Below, in pieces: positions 36,596 through 48,069 of a stretch of 64,000 bases of DNA; positions within the stretch are counted from its first letter, which is position 1, and each line of letters starts with the position of its first letter. This stretch comes from Elymus sibiricus (taxonomy: Eukaryota; Streptophyta; Magnoliopsida; Poales; Poaceae), in NCBI GenBank assembly GCA_039707655.1, contig CM077663.1, positions 437,489,830 through 437,553,829 on the forward strand. The letters run 5' to 3'. The position numbers were made by a program, and so were the translations under genes. Below the pieces are notes generated by a model, which had not been told where the DNA came from, ran no database searches, and saw nothing but the letters and a program-made list of their open reading frames with translations.

Positions 36596-37334
36596 ATGGT
36601 AGGAGTATCAGCCTAGTGCATATCTAGCTTTCTACTCCCTCTGTAAACTAATATAAGACGTTTCATATCACTAGTTAGGATCGATTCCTTTATTATTATC
36701 GTACAGGTAATCTAACCTAGGATACACTCCATCGATTAACCACGTCCGTGCATGCAGTCAAAGCCGGCGATGAAGATGGGCCCGTATGGCGGCCCAGGAG
36801 GTAATAACTGGGACGTTAATGCTCTCAACCCGCCGAAACAGCTTGTGAGCATCCAGATTTGGAGCACTGATTCCCCCTGCGAAGGAGCCGGGGTTAGCAA
36901 GGAAGGGGGCGGGGTCATCAACGCCATCTCGTTCAGCTATCTTGACATGGCTGGACAACTCATCCCCTCGGGTCCATGGGGCTCCCAGACCGGGAAACCC
37001 CACGTGGTACGTACGTGCATAAGAAATTAGAAAGAGTACTTATATATTTGATTGATATTTGATTAATTTTTATTTTCATATCTTGTGATCTACCTTTGTA
37101 TGTACGCAGATTAACATTGGTGATGGCGAGCGCCTGATCACTATCCACGGCACCAGTGATGGCAAATTCGTCACCTCGCTTAAATTTGTCACTGACAGGG
37201 CTTGCGAGTATGGGCCATTCGGGGAAACATCTACCATAAGTGCTTTCAGCTTTCAGGGCGGCTCCATCCTTGCCTTCTTGGGCCGCTCCTCAGAGAAACT
37301 CAATGCCATCGGCGCCTACAAACTTGGGGTTTGA
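36596..37334 (+). CDS. Jacalin-related lectin-like protein, copy B (three exons)
   Basis: Paralog of the 9085-9826 gene, 158 aa. Exons are 36596-36598 (ATG), 36758-37006 and 37110-37334, all phase 0. The spliced start MSKPAMKMGPYGGPGG is even closer than copy A to barley-type lectins, which supports the one-codon first exon. Differences from copy A include Thr3 to Lys, Lys to Gln after NPPK, GDD to GDG, and GPYGAPS to GPFGETS. The frame is intact and the splice sites are conserved. As in copy A, the C-terminal loop reads RSSEKLNAIGAY, lacking the Gly and Asp of the GxxxD sugar-binding motif. The sequence alone does not show whether it is expressed. Confidence 0.87.
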
Positions 37335-37568
37335 TCCATCTATCCATCATCGTCAGCATACGATGTCTGCAGACTTCCGTATGTTTGGCTTCGGTGGATA
37401 CATGTGTGCGACCTATATCTACTGCTTGTATTTGCAGATAAATAAAATGGGGATCCCTCGCTACTGCATCCTATGGATAGATCGATCCCTGCCCTGCGTA
37501 CGTGTGTGCTCGTGCTCGCTGTTTGTTTCCATATATTGTATCGTCCTGGCTTGTGTAACTATAAAATG

Positions 37569-37574
37569 AATAAA
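37569..37574 (+). terminator. Poly(A) signal of lectin gene B
   Basis: AATAAA 235 bp after the stop codon, as in copy A. Confidence 0.6.
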
Positions 37575-37784
37575 AGTCTCGGAAACTAGGTATTTTCCTG
37601 AGAATTTATACTTGTTACTTGCCATGTCCGGAAATATTTACGAGCCTCCATAAGCCAGGATAGACATGGGCCAGCTCAGGCCGTGCCGGTCGCGATCTTG
37701 CCGTTCCTCTCGCCGAGCCAGCTCGAGCTCCGTGCTCCGGCAAGCCCCTAAACACAGCTGGACTTGAGCTCTGCTTCAACTATG

Positions 37785-37990
37785 CACCACTAGAAACCGA
37801 GTTTTTTCCCGGGTACCAGGTACGCTCAGCAAAGACTTCGCAGAGTGTTACACTCGGCCAACCACACTCAGACATACACCCTCTCGCCAAAGATTTGCAT
37901 GTTTTTTACGGACACTCGGCAACCAGGCACTCGGGCAGAGATTTGAGCTCGGGAATAAAAAATTAAGGGCCGGACCAAAAGGAAGGCACT
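37785..37990. mobile_element. CACTA terminus fragment, copy B
   Basis: CACCACTAGAAA plus CACTCGGCAA-type subterminal motifs, homologous to 10277-10460. The fragment is cut by the MULE-like insertion at 38005. Confidence 0.55.
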
Positions 37991-38004
37991 GGTCGATTTA
38001 GCGA

Positions 38005-38530
38005 GTTTTGTCCAAAAAAACCACATGCACAACCGAATTGCTAGAAAGGACTCCATCTAGATGAAATTGACATAAAAGACGCCCTGGACCGTGGCGGCAG
38101 GCGCGCCAGACTACACGTGGCCCCTGCCGCCACGCCAGAGGCGCCAACACTGTTCACTCGGTATGAACAGTAATTTCAAAAAAAATCAAAAACCCGTACC
38201 AAAAAACACAAAAAAAATCTGAAATTTTGCACCCAGTTAGAACACTCGATCATCTTTGCTGCCAAAAAAAATCAGATTTTTTTGAATATTTCTGCTATTT
38301 TTTTATTGTTTTTCAAAAAATATTGTTCATCCCTAGGGAAACCCGTTTTCCTAAGAGGAGATCGTCCCTCACATGAACCGTGTTGTCGCCTCTGGGCGTG
38401 GTGGCAGGTGCCACGTGTCGGCTAGCGCACCTACCGCCACGGTCCGGGGGTCTTTTCTGCCAATTTCACCCGAAAGGGGTCTTTTTTAGCAATTCCGTTA
38501 AGCAGGTGGTCCTTTTGGACAAAAAATCTG
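38005..38530. mobile_element. MULE-like element with about 145-bp terminal inverted repeats
   Basis: The first about 145 bp (TTTTGTCCAAAA ... GGACCGTGGCGGCAGG ... AGAGGCG) reappear inverted at the right end (TTTTTTGTCCAAAA read on the minus strand) at about three-quarters identity. Both sides carry the direct repeat GATTTAGCGAG (37995-38005 and 38530-38540), fitting a 9-11 bp Mutator-type TSD. No transposase is inside; the middle is A-rich with poly(A) runs. It is absent from copy A. Confidence 0.75.
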
Positions 38531-38579
38531 ATTTAGCGAGTGCAAACACCCTCGGAACCTGTTGAACAAGAACAAAAAA

Positions 38580-39107
38580 ATGGAAGTGTGCCCACACCGA
38601 GTAACCTATGTTCGTCAATGCCTAACAGGTTGGGGAGGCCGCTAGCCGTAGTCTCAAGAATACGGCGTGCACGATTTAGTTGGGGTCAGATCTCCCCTGT
38701 CGACCGCAGCAACCGCCGATGACCACCACTCTGAGAACCTCGTACGGGGGCTTCCTCCTTCGCTCTCTGGCCATCCCGTCGGTGGTGGCGGCGGTGGCGC
38801 ATACGTGGTGACGGGCTGGAGCGTCGAGAGTGGCCGGTATAGAGACAAGGACGGGACCAAGCAAAGCGAGGAGTGATGCATCCATTTTGCATCACTATTT
38901 CTTATTATGATTTCCTCTTTATTATTGATATTTTGCATATTATCGCCCAATTATAATTCATATTCCCCCTTCAATTTGGATGAAACACGCGAGAGCGAAA
39001 TTCACAGGAAACTAGGGACAACCGGAGAACATAGGCAAAAAAGTACCAGAAGAAAAGCACTCTTTGGGAACTACAATAATTCCAAGAAAATACCATAAAT
39101 GTTTTGA
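38580..39107. repeat. Extra partial gypsy LTR plus its left flank (tandem copy in B)
   Basis: GGCCGCTAGCCGTAGTCTC (from about 38636) and the LTR start TGATGCATCCATTTTGCATC (38874) repeat the arrangement found at 39475-39745 and at 10850-11130. This copy of the LTR stops after about 230 bp. Confidence 0.65.
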
Positions 39108-39474
39108 AATAAAATAATCCAGGAGCATCAAGATGGGCCATAGGAGGGCGACAGGCTTCGACGCGCCCTGGCCGCGTGCCCCCTTGCCAGTTGGATCCTC
39201 TGGCAACCGTGGCTTGACGTCCTTTGACCTATATACTTTCCCTGACCTAAAATTTTGCTAAGGATGTTACGGGATTTATCAACCGCCACTGTGAGGCAGA
39301 ACCGAGGTGGAACATTTTTTCGATCCGGCAGACTGATTTTGTCGGTGGTTCATCCCTCCGGGAGGATGAATTTGAAATCATTGCCATCACTAATACTTTG
39401 AACATTGTTGGGATTAACATCTCCATCAACATCTTCACTGGTACCATCTTCACCGTCATATCCCTCAACCCTCC
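39108..39474. other. Unidentified filler between two LTR copies
   Basis: No gene is seen. It separates the partial and full LTR copies of duplication B and has no counterpart in copy A. Confidence 0.4.
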
Positions 39475-39721
39475 TCGAGAATATAACATGCACGATGTAG
39501 TTGGGGTCTAATCTCCCCTGTCCACAGGAGCAAGCGCCGACGGCCACCATGCTGAGCATATTATACGGGGACTTCCTCCTCTGCCCTCTGGCTATCCCGC
39601 CAGCGCGTTGATCGTGGCGGTACATTGCATCGGCGGTGGTGGCGACACATCTGTGGTGGCGGGACGGAGCGTCGAGAGTGGCAGGGACAGAGACATGGAC
39701 GGTACCAGACAAATGGAGGAG

Positions 39722-41260
39722 TGATGCACATTTTGCATCATTATTTCTTGTTATAATTTTCTATTTAATATCAGTATTTTACACATTATTGCTCACCTCC
39801 AATGCATTTCCCCTTCAAAACACATGGAGAGGGAAATTCTCAGGAAATTACCGAACAACATGAAAACAGGGGCATGTGTACCATAAGAAAAGCAGTTTTT
39901 CGAAGCATCAAAAATTCCAAGAAAATACAAAAAATTATTTTGAAAGAAAAGAAGCAATCGTAATCCACCTCACAACAATCACTCAAAGCAATTAATGGTA
40001 ACTCAATGAATCTTGATGGAAGTAACTTGGTAAAACTCGTGTGTGCCTTGAGAATGCCTTGATCCCTACATGTAAAATAACCGGCTTGTTCTTAGCATAA
40101 TTAATGATTGGACCACTTGCTGCACCGTTGTGCTATTGTTACTTCTTGTGTTCTTGTAATTACTCTTTCTTTCAAACAAACCATGAAACATTCTTTGTAG
40201 CTTTACAGTTAACTCTTAGCAGTTTTCATCAACCGATTCCTTCTACTCTTCATTGGGTTTGACACTCTTACTAATTGAAAAGGCTACGATACATCCCCTA
40301 TACTTGTGTGTTATCAAGACTATTTTGTTTAGCTGCTGTCGGGGTGTGTAGCGCTCTTGGTCAGTGCAATTTGGTGAGAGAAACATTTACTCTTCTTGAT
40401 TTTTTTGCTACTTTAGTCCACTATGGATTTTCTTGATGCTGATAAATTGGTTGGAGGGGTCGCCTATGCCAGCCATGTAGTTAGGAGAGAACCTCCACCT
40501 TCTAAAAAACCTTATGAGATTACTATTGCTCTTTTGGAATATGTGAGGATTAACCCTTCTCTCCTGAGGACCATTTACGTTGTCTTCTTGAGTTATGTGG
40601 TCTTTTAACCTTTCAGGTTTTCTGAAGGATGGTGTTTAGAAGAAAATACTCCCTCTATCTTTGGGGGGTAATGCTTTGAAATGATTTAGGTTATTGGATA
40701 ATCCCTATGTTATTCAATGGAATGTTTTATATACTGAATCTATCTCCAATTTTTATCCAGCTCAACAGGTACATTGAGACAGGAATTATATTTATAAATT
40801 TTTGGCCCGCTCCTGAGAAAGCATGAGCCAAGCTTGGTGAAGGCTTAAATCCCTGATACTTAAATGTCCTACTCATTGGCTTTTGAAAGAGATGATTTTT
40901 ACAAACTTCTATGTGAGTTTTTTCTCGACATGATAAAGAAACACTTGATATGTCTTGTGGAGGCTACTTCAGGAAGAAGATTACTAGCGATAAATGGTAC
41001 GAATATCTCGCAGCACAAAAGATTGGGATCGCAGATCAACAAAGGTAAGGAATCAGGTATAAACTATGAATACAATTGCATTAAGTATTTTTCTGAAACT
41101 TCTAATTTCATAAACTTGGTTCTAAGTATGGACTTGATTCCGATATATTGTTACTTTGTGTAAATATCTTTTGTTGCTTATTAATGTTCCTAAAGAAAAG
41201 TGGGAGAAATATCATGATCATAAAGATATTGTTAGAGAGAATGATCATCTACAGTCCTAA
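39722..41260 (+). mobile_element. Degenerate gypsy-type LTR retrotransposon remnant, copy B
   Basis: LTR from TGATGCACATTTTGCATC (39722) to GTGTTATCA (40316), 595 bp, then a gag-like ORF fragment (40423-40608, MDFLDADKLVGGVAYASHVV) and a decayed gag block to about 41000. It matches 11099-12660 at clearly lower identity than the lectin block does. Stops and indels differ between the copies. Confidence 0.7.
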
Positions 41261-41509
41261 GATAAATCATGAGGAGCAAGGGCATATTCTACCCAGTGTC
41301 ATCACATCATTATCTGACGCTGACAGTGAGCGAACAAAGCTGTGCGGTTGAGACTGGTTCGACCTGCCGACATGCTCACATGTAATTCTAGTGTGGCACA
41401 TCGCAACCAGCCTCTGCGAGATGACGCTTGCTTCTGCCCATGGTGTCGACTTCGTCAAACATGGATGATGGGCTCCTTCTTGTGGTACTTCACAAGTTAC
41501 TTATCATAA

Positions 41510-42178
41510 AAACCATATCTTGTGGATGTGGATGACAAGACGAAAGGAAATAAGAAAGTTAATGAGAAGTTGCCTGATAAGCTCCAGGAAATGTATATCA
41601 CAGCGAATAGCTTGTCTCGGTATTGTGCATATCTGCTAGTTTATAAGCCTGGACTGCTTCCTGACAGCTTTTACATACCCAACATGGTCTTACAAGAAAC
41701 CGTGACATGTGTGCATGATGGTATTCTTAAAAATTGTGACTCATTATAGAGAAAGTATGACAAACTAATGGAAGAAGCAAAGAAGGCCATCCAAGATGTT
41801 GACGACATCACGAATAAGGAAGATGTTGTGCGGCTGGTGCAAAGTTGGGCAAGGACATTATTCATCAAGAGAGTCAAGAAGAATGTTGGGAGATTATGTC
41901 GGGGTATGAGCAGATTTACTAGTGCACATTGCCCCCCACTTGGAACGCGGAGGCACACAAGGAGTGCTTTGAGTCAAGGGGGATTTGTAACCTATGTCTG
42001 GGCATTGCCATGGCACCGTGGAATTGAGAAGAGCAAACTATGGACAGTGGAAGTGTGTGGAAATGATGCCCCTGGAACATCACCTCGGGTTAACAATGTC
42101 CAGAATAATATTGCTCACCATGTAGACATGTGCAGCAGGACCAAAGGAAGAAAAATAAGCTGGCATACAGAGAACTGA
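41510..42178 (+). pseudogene. DUF4220/DUF594-like gene remnant, copy B
   Basis: Fragments include LPDKLQEMYITANSLSRYCA followed by YLLVYKPGLLPDSFYIPN (the DUF594 family has a similar SRY.AYLL...P..LP block), YDKLMEEAKKAIQDVDD and the GGFVTYVWALPWHRGIEK block. An in-frame stop at about 41748 and frame changes near 41880 break it. The C-terminal text (CGNDAPGTSPRVNNVQNNIA) matches copy A (CGNDSPGTSPQVNN). It is followed by the same linker to a USP Cys-box as in copy A. Confidence 0.6.
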
Positions 42179-42288
42179 GATACAAAAGGTTTATGCACAG
42201 GAGAGGAAATGGGTGGATTGAAATGGTAAGCTCAGATACGACTGATCATCAGAATGGGCAAGGCGTCAATGTGGTGGTCAGAGGGATG

Positions 42289-45201
42289 TGTAGGACCGGA
42301 GTATATCAACCAGGTGGGTTAATGGGATTTTAAAATTTCTTTCAAAACTTGAAATCTCTCAGTACAGCACAGCAGAAATGAAACTGAGCAGGAATGAAAC
42401 TATGAGAAAAACAACTTGGAACAGAAGATAAATTTGAGCAGACAGGTTAAGAAAATGTTTCTATGTATGAGATGATAATGTTGCAAGAATAGAAACATAA
42501 CACTTTTAGAACAATGGCAGTAACGAGGAAGGGAAACAAATTATCAGCATAGATATGGTTGCACGCACGAAACAAAACATAGGGCTAAGGTACAAAGCCT
42601 ACACACTACCAAGAGATGTTCATCAGAGCAAGACTGAGATGGATAACAACATAACACCAAATAAACACCATTCTTATATACAGGCAAAATAACTTTGAGA
42701 ACGACGAACATAAATGCACACAGTCTACTAAATCATTTGTCGGTTTTTGGTCAGAGGGGTTCTGTGAGCATCTCAAGTTCTCTGGTGACACTATTGGGTT
42801 ATCAAAATTCTTCATCAATAGATTCTTCATAATCAAATAGAATTGCTGCTTCATCATCTTGAGAATAGTTCTCGAGGGAATTGAGGTCAGCTTGACCATT
42901 TTCTTTTTCTTGTTGTTCTTCATAAGCGATCAATATTACCATGTCTTCAATAGATCTAAAACTTTCATAGTCATGTGTCGGAGGATTTGTTCAGGTACTA
43001 AAGCAATTTCTCCACAAGATAATGGTCGGAAATGTCTTCACTGCCAAGATGACGCAGATGATCGACAATAGTGCTCAGACGATCAATGGCTTCCATAGCA
43101 CTTTCATTCCTGAGACTTCTAAATTGATTGAACATAGCTCGAAGCATTTCAGTATGAGCATCAGTATGAACCAGATGTCCTTCATAAACCTTCTCAAGGT
43201 GTCCCAAATTTCTTTCGTAGTGTCAAATCTTCTGAAGCGAATGAACTGCGTTCTAGAGAGATAACTGCAGATGACATCCTAAGCTCGAGCATCCAGCTAC
43301 TCGAGTTTCTTCTCGTGTGATGTGGGAGAACCAGGGATCTGAATTGTGTACATGTTCTCCACCATTTGCCAGATATGATCACTAATAGCTTTCAAGTGTA
43401 TCTTCATCTTTTTTTTCTAGAATGGATAGTCATTGCCATCAAAGATAGGAAACTTCTCGGTAGAACCAAAATAAGCAGAGACAAGGATATCTTGCTTGAT
43501 ATCAATTATCGGATCAAAGTACATCGACCATAGGGGATGAGTAAGAGATTTAAAATTTCTTTCGAAACTTGAAATCTCTTAGTACAGCACAACGGAAATG
43601 AACAAACTGAGCATGAATGAAACTACAAGAAAAATAACTTGGAATATAAGATAAACTAGAGCAGACAGATTAAGCAAATGTTTCTATGTATGAGATGATA
43701 ATATTGCGACCATAGAAACATAACACTTTGAGAACATTGACAGTAACGAGGAAAGGAAACAAAATTATCAGCATAGATATGGTTGCACGGACGAAACAAA
43801 ACATAGGGCAGAGGTACAAAGCCCTAACACTACTGAGAGGTGTTCATCAGAGCAGGACTGAGCTGGATAACAAGATAACACCAGATAAACAACATTCTCA
43901 CATACATGCAAATAACTTTGAGAACGAAAAACATTAATATGCTACATAACATTATTACGGTGTTGATAAACAACTTGGAAGATAAATGCACACAGTGTAC
44001 CGCAAGATATTTATCGAAGACAAAGAACACCGAAGATAAACTACTGAAATAGTTGCAGTAGAGAAAGTTTGACGAGTGGTACTCGATGGCGACAAATGAT
44101 TTGGTACACCAGCTATGTCTGGTTGAAGGGACTTGTGATTGAACACATTAGATAAACTCTCTCCGCCCTGTTCTCCTCAACGACAAGTTCCTCGAACTTT
44201 CGTTGATTTACTTGTGGTAGATTCTTCTCGGCAATCTCCAAACCTTTGACAGACTTTGCTCCGCGAATCACAATGACTCTTGCTTGCTGAAGACTTTGAC
44301 TCGGCGACAACAATTACTCTTTATCACTCGAGGAGATGCCTAACCGTCTAGAGTTAGCAGCTCTCAAGAGTAATAGGCACAACAACTCTCAACTCAGATC
44401 TACTGTGATGCTCAATCACTATCAAAGTTTTGGCTCTTGGTTTTCTCTTGAAAGGATTCACTCAAATCACTCAGAGAGGGGTGTGCTCAATCAATCTTCT
44501 CAGAATCTCAAGCGGTGCGGGGTGGCTATTTATAGCCACAGCCTTCCCAATAGGAAAATGACCATTTAGGACACAATGGTCCAACAATAGCCAACCGACA
44601 TGTTTTCAACGATCGGAATTCAAAGCACCCAGCAACTTTACTTGAGGATCAAGTAAAGTTGACTCCTCTGCTAAAGAATTTCTCTCGCATCCCAGAAGAT
44701 CATCGTCTCTGTTTGGCAAGTAAATGTTTTGATGCAAGAAGTGATTTCTATCTACTCGTATAGGTTTCGGTTAAGCATCACAGCAGACATAAGTCTCGAA
44801 AAACTTGAACCCCTCTTAATAGTACAGTGATCCTACAACTCAAATAAGAGAAAATGAAATGATGAAACAAATGATGCGTCCTCTCCATCTTCATTCTTCT
44901 CGACTACATTAGTTTCTTCTTGGACACCTCGCGTACAAGTTGCTTTACGTCAGCAACATTTTTGGGGGTCATCTCCAACATGCAATCTCATCGGTAGCAA
45001 ACTCCTCGAAGCTTCACATTCTTCTCTGCAACACAGATAACTTTCTCTGAAGTTTATAGCAAAATTCTTGGAAGATTTTAGCAATCTTTTCAAAACTCCA
45101 GGGACTATTTCTTTTTGTGTGCACTAGCAAATAAACCAGTCCCTCACTGTTTCTGACAACAATCTCCAAAACACAAGAGGGAGCAAGGCATTGCACAGAC
45201 A
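42289..45201 (-). mobile_element. Gag-only LTR element on the minus strand, GGATG TSD
   Basis: The element starts TGTAGGACCGG and ends GCACAGACA, with direct repeats GGATG at 42284-42288 and 45202-45206. Copy A has the uninterrupted site (GAGGGATGAAGAATAG, about 13665). The 5' LTR is 45201-43507 (about 1.7 kb) with TATA-like GGCTATAAATAG near 44530; a PBS-like TTGATATCAAGCAAG follows. The internal part (43500-42800) encodes a Copia-type gag with several stops. The 3' LTR is only about 440 bp (42289-42728), matching 43507-44003, so its outer part is deleted. No pol is present. Confidence 0.8.
42800..43500 (-). pseudogene. Copia-type gag remnant
   Basis: The minus-strand text includes STEKFPIFDGNDYPF near the start, then WDTLEKVYEGH, FNQFRSLRNESAMEAIDRLS and LRHLGSEDISDHYLVEKLL, which match the Copia gag (UBN2) family. 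Several in-frame stops disable it. No zinc knuckle or pol follows. Confidence 0.7.
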
Positions 45202-45206
45202 GGATG

Positions 45207-46426
45207 AAGAATGGTGGGAAGACAAGTTACTTCAGTGCAGTGTTATAGAGTCTTCTTGTACTTGATAAGCTGCGTGCAAGGATGTTAGGACCGGATACTC
45301 TGACAGGGAATCTTGGTCAGGAACTGCAGAATCTGTTTGAGATGACAACCAATACCAATGATGCAAGAGATGTGCTGGTGCCGGAGCAGCTCCTCTCGTA
45401 TATGCGCTCAAGGAATTCGGATTTCCGACCTGGCCTGATGAAAAACAGCAATAACATGCTTGGTTCCTTGCTAGATGGGTTGAATAGTGAGGAACCTACA
45501 ATGGTTGAGTCAATCTTCCGTGGCCAGGTTGTTAAACATGTCTCCAGCAAAGATTGTGAGCACACATTAGTTTCCACCAAAGCGAGTACCTTGATCTCAG
45601 TCTGGCAATACCACCAAACAAGCCTTCATCAATCGAGGACTGCTTGGATTTATATGCCACTGGAGTGATCGAGGGTTGGGACTGTATGGACTGCTCAACA
45701 GCTGTTGCTGGAAATGTCTCTTTGAACCAAGAACATGCAACAGTCAATGTTGGCCAACCTGAGCAGTCTCGCAATAAAACATACAAAAAGGAGGAATCGC
45801 CATCCAGATGACAGACAAACAAGAACAATAAATCAGAGCAATGGGAAGATACCGGTGATTGATGGCAATGCAAATCAAATGGAACAGAGTCATAATAAAC
45901 AGAAAGAGGAAGACAAGATATACAGAGCTGCAACAGTAGAATATCGCATTAGCAAGGCTGCACCTGTACTAACCATTCAACTGAAGAGATTTGACTATTC
46001 CCACCCTGATAAGCCAGAGAAGGTGGGAGAACGAGTGAGCTTTCAGGATACACTTGATATAAGAAAGTTCATGGACGCTCCTAGGTATTGACACTTTTAC
46101 TCTGTTTAATATAGCTAAGTTTTCTCTAATTTTCAGACATATGGAGGACGCCGAGTACAAGTATCGTCTGCTTGTTGTCATTGTACATAGTGGACCAACC
46201 CTACGTGAAGGACACTTTTTTGCTTATGTGAGAGCAAGCCAATCTGGATGCCAGCATCAGGAGAGCTGTGGCGCTCCCTCATGGTTTTGCGCAAACGACG
46301 AGAGCATCACACAGGTAACGCTAGAACAGGTACTCGAGTGTCAGTCCTACATTCTTTTATATGAAAGTGTCAAACAGCCAAATGCCAAATCAGTTCCAGA
46401 AGAACACCCGTCAACCGACCATTGAC
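45207..46426 (+). pseudogene. Ubiquitin-specific protease (USP/UBP) remnant, copy B
   Basis: The Cys box reads MKNGGKTSYFSAVL and then a stop (about 45246), so the catalytic Cys of copy A is Ser here. The middle continues to about 45668 (VPEQLLSYMRSRNS) and past a frame break to 45890-46090 (KAAPVLTIQLKRFDYSHPDK, the typical LKRF block of USPs). After an intron-like gap (46088-46138), 46141-46426 carries the His box (VVIVHSGPTLREGHFFAYVR) and the end block (CQSYILLYE). The family is clear and the gene is dead. It retains the C-terminal half that copy A lacks. Confidence 0.8.
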
Positions 46427-46429
46427 AGA

Positions 46430-47500
46430 GACAAAGATGGACAGGGTGGAAGATGGATGAGAAGGGTAAACATTTGTATATTATTTTGCTGTTTCATTCA
46501 GTAATCAGCACTGTTGATTTTCGCTATTCAATTTGGTTGTAAAGAAATAATTTCATCCATTTGCACACTGCATCTGTATTTGGGTTATTTTTCACGGTTT
46601 CCCTCACCCGATTGCAATCAGAATTCAGATTTGTATTGTCTTGTTTGAGAAGCATAATTCAGAATTTTTAACTGACTTGTATGGTCTTCCTGAGATGAAG
46701 CGGCGTTCACCGGCCTGTGTCAATATTTACTGTTTTCCTCACCTGCAGCTGCAAACAAAACAAAACCATCTACAGTTTAGTCCCGTGTGGTTAGTGAAAT
46801 CAAAGACCCTGCAAGGTTTGTGAGATGTGACTCCAGATTCAGATTCTATATTATCTTCTCTGAGAAGCATATTTCAGATTCTATCTATTCTTCTGAGCTC
46901 AGCCAAGTTGTGCCAAAAAAAAAAAAGAGTTTGCATTCAACTCGGTACAAACCTATGAAGAGGACCCTTTTTTCTGACGATTCGGATTTTTTAAAAGTAA
47001 TGTAGTGGTCTAGTGTAGCTGTTCTGTTCACAAAATTCAGGACCAAATTGCAGAGCATGTATTATCACAAAACCAAAAAAAAAGGCGATCTCATACAGGA
47101 AGAACACTCCAATTACATTTTTTTAAATGTTCTCTTTTCTTTCTTTCATATATACAGGGTGACTGATCAGAAGTGGACTTTAATTGTTCACCATGTTAGG
47201 ATATCATCCTGCAGCTACATCTGTCAAGCAACACCTCTGCTGCAAGGAAATACCCTTGCCAGCCCACAAAACAGTGTGAAACAGATATGTAGACTCTCAG
47301 ATAATAAGAGCTCCTGGAGCTGCGATAGCATAAAAAGTCTAGGAGAATAATCAGTGCTCAGAAAATTCAGTTAACAACTACTAGTACTACTTTGTAGGTT
47401 TGCACCGATCTAACAAACCGATACACAGGATCACCAAGAGTTAGGTGATTATGTCCTCCTGCGTTCTATACTTCAGAAGTTCAGAGTAACTGAACTAAGA
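46430..47500. other. Spacer between USP remnant and TEN1
   Basis: AT-rich, including a probable old 3' UTR of the USP gene. No further gene recognised. Confidence 0.5.
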
Positions 47501-47527
47501 GGCATGAGCCTGGTTCACAGTTTTGGA

Positions 47528-48069
47528 TCATGTCCTCCTGGAGCTCAGCAGTTTGGCTTCATGCTGCTGCCGGATGATCAAAGACTGCTGGTAAAGGTTC
47601 AGGTCAAGGCCATCAACGTTTCTGCCCACACGTGCTTGCAGAATCACCTGCAGGATGTAAGCAACAAATTTGAAGCGGCATTGTTAGACTGATACCAGAC
47701 TGCCAAAAGCTGGACAAGGACAGAGAATTACGTCTTCGTTTGGCCGGATCAGGAGTTCGCCGATGAACTGGAACGTAGAGCCTCTGCAGAAACTGATGTC
47801 CCTCAGGTGCTGGGTGTCGATCTTCAGCCTTGCGCTGCCGTCCTGAATAACGGTGACCGCAGAGTCGACGTCGTATGACTGGAGGCTAGAGAATTGCAAG
47901 CCAAGAAGGTTAGCACGGTTAGAAGTTATAGTTTTAGAGGGAAGCATCTGCGCACTCGTACGTACATTCCTGTTACTCGGAGGGAAGCCCCTTGCTTGAA
48001 CATCTCCGAGGAGGGCTCAAGCTCTTGCAGAGTGACTGGCACACCTGGTTTCAGAGTGGAAGATGCCAT
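47528..48069 (-). CDS. TEN1: CST complex subunit TEN1 (telomere capping), three coding exons
   Basis: TEN1 is a small OB-fold protein that works with CTC1 and STN1 to protect chromosome ends and aid telomere replication in the nucleus. Coding exons on the minus strand: 48069-47966, 47885-47732 and 47647-47528, with GT/AG introns (GTACGT...CTAG, GTAATT...GCAG) and matching phases. The product is 125 aa, the usual length for plant TEN1. It starts MASSTLKPGVPVTLQELEPS; then come GASLRVTG, QSYDVDSAVTVIQDGSA, LKIDTQHLRDISF, QFIGELLI and GRNVDGLDLNLYQQSL, all matching plant TEN1 as I recall it. No stop or frameshift. A 5' UTR intron is likely (acceptor at 48093-48094, donor at 48808-48807). Neighbours are a dead USP and repeats, so no operon-like link is implied. 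Confidence 0.92.

Larger units (their letters stand above)
25379..37890. repeat. Segmental duplication, copy B, high-identity block (interrupted by Copia)
   Basis: 25379-26704 matches 6807-8132, and 35643-37890 matches 8133-10375, with few substitutions. The interval 26705-35637 is the inserted Copia element plus its TSD. The copy starts inside the CACTA sequence and so contains only the CACTA 3' end (to about 25593, CTACTAGTG). Confidence 0.93.
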
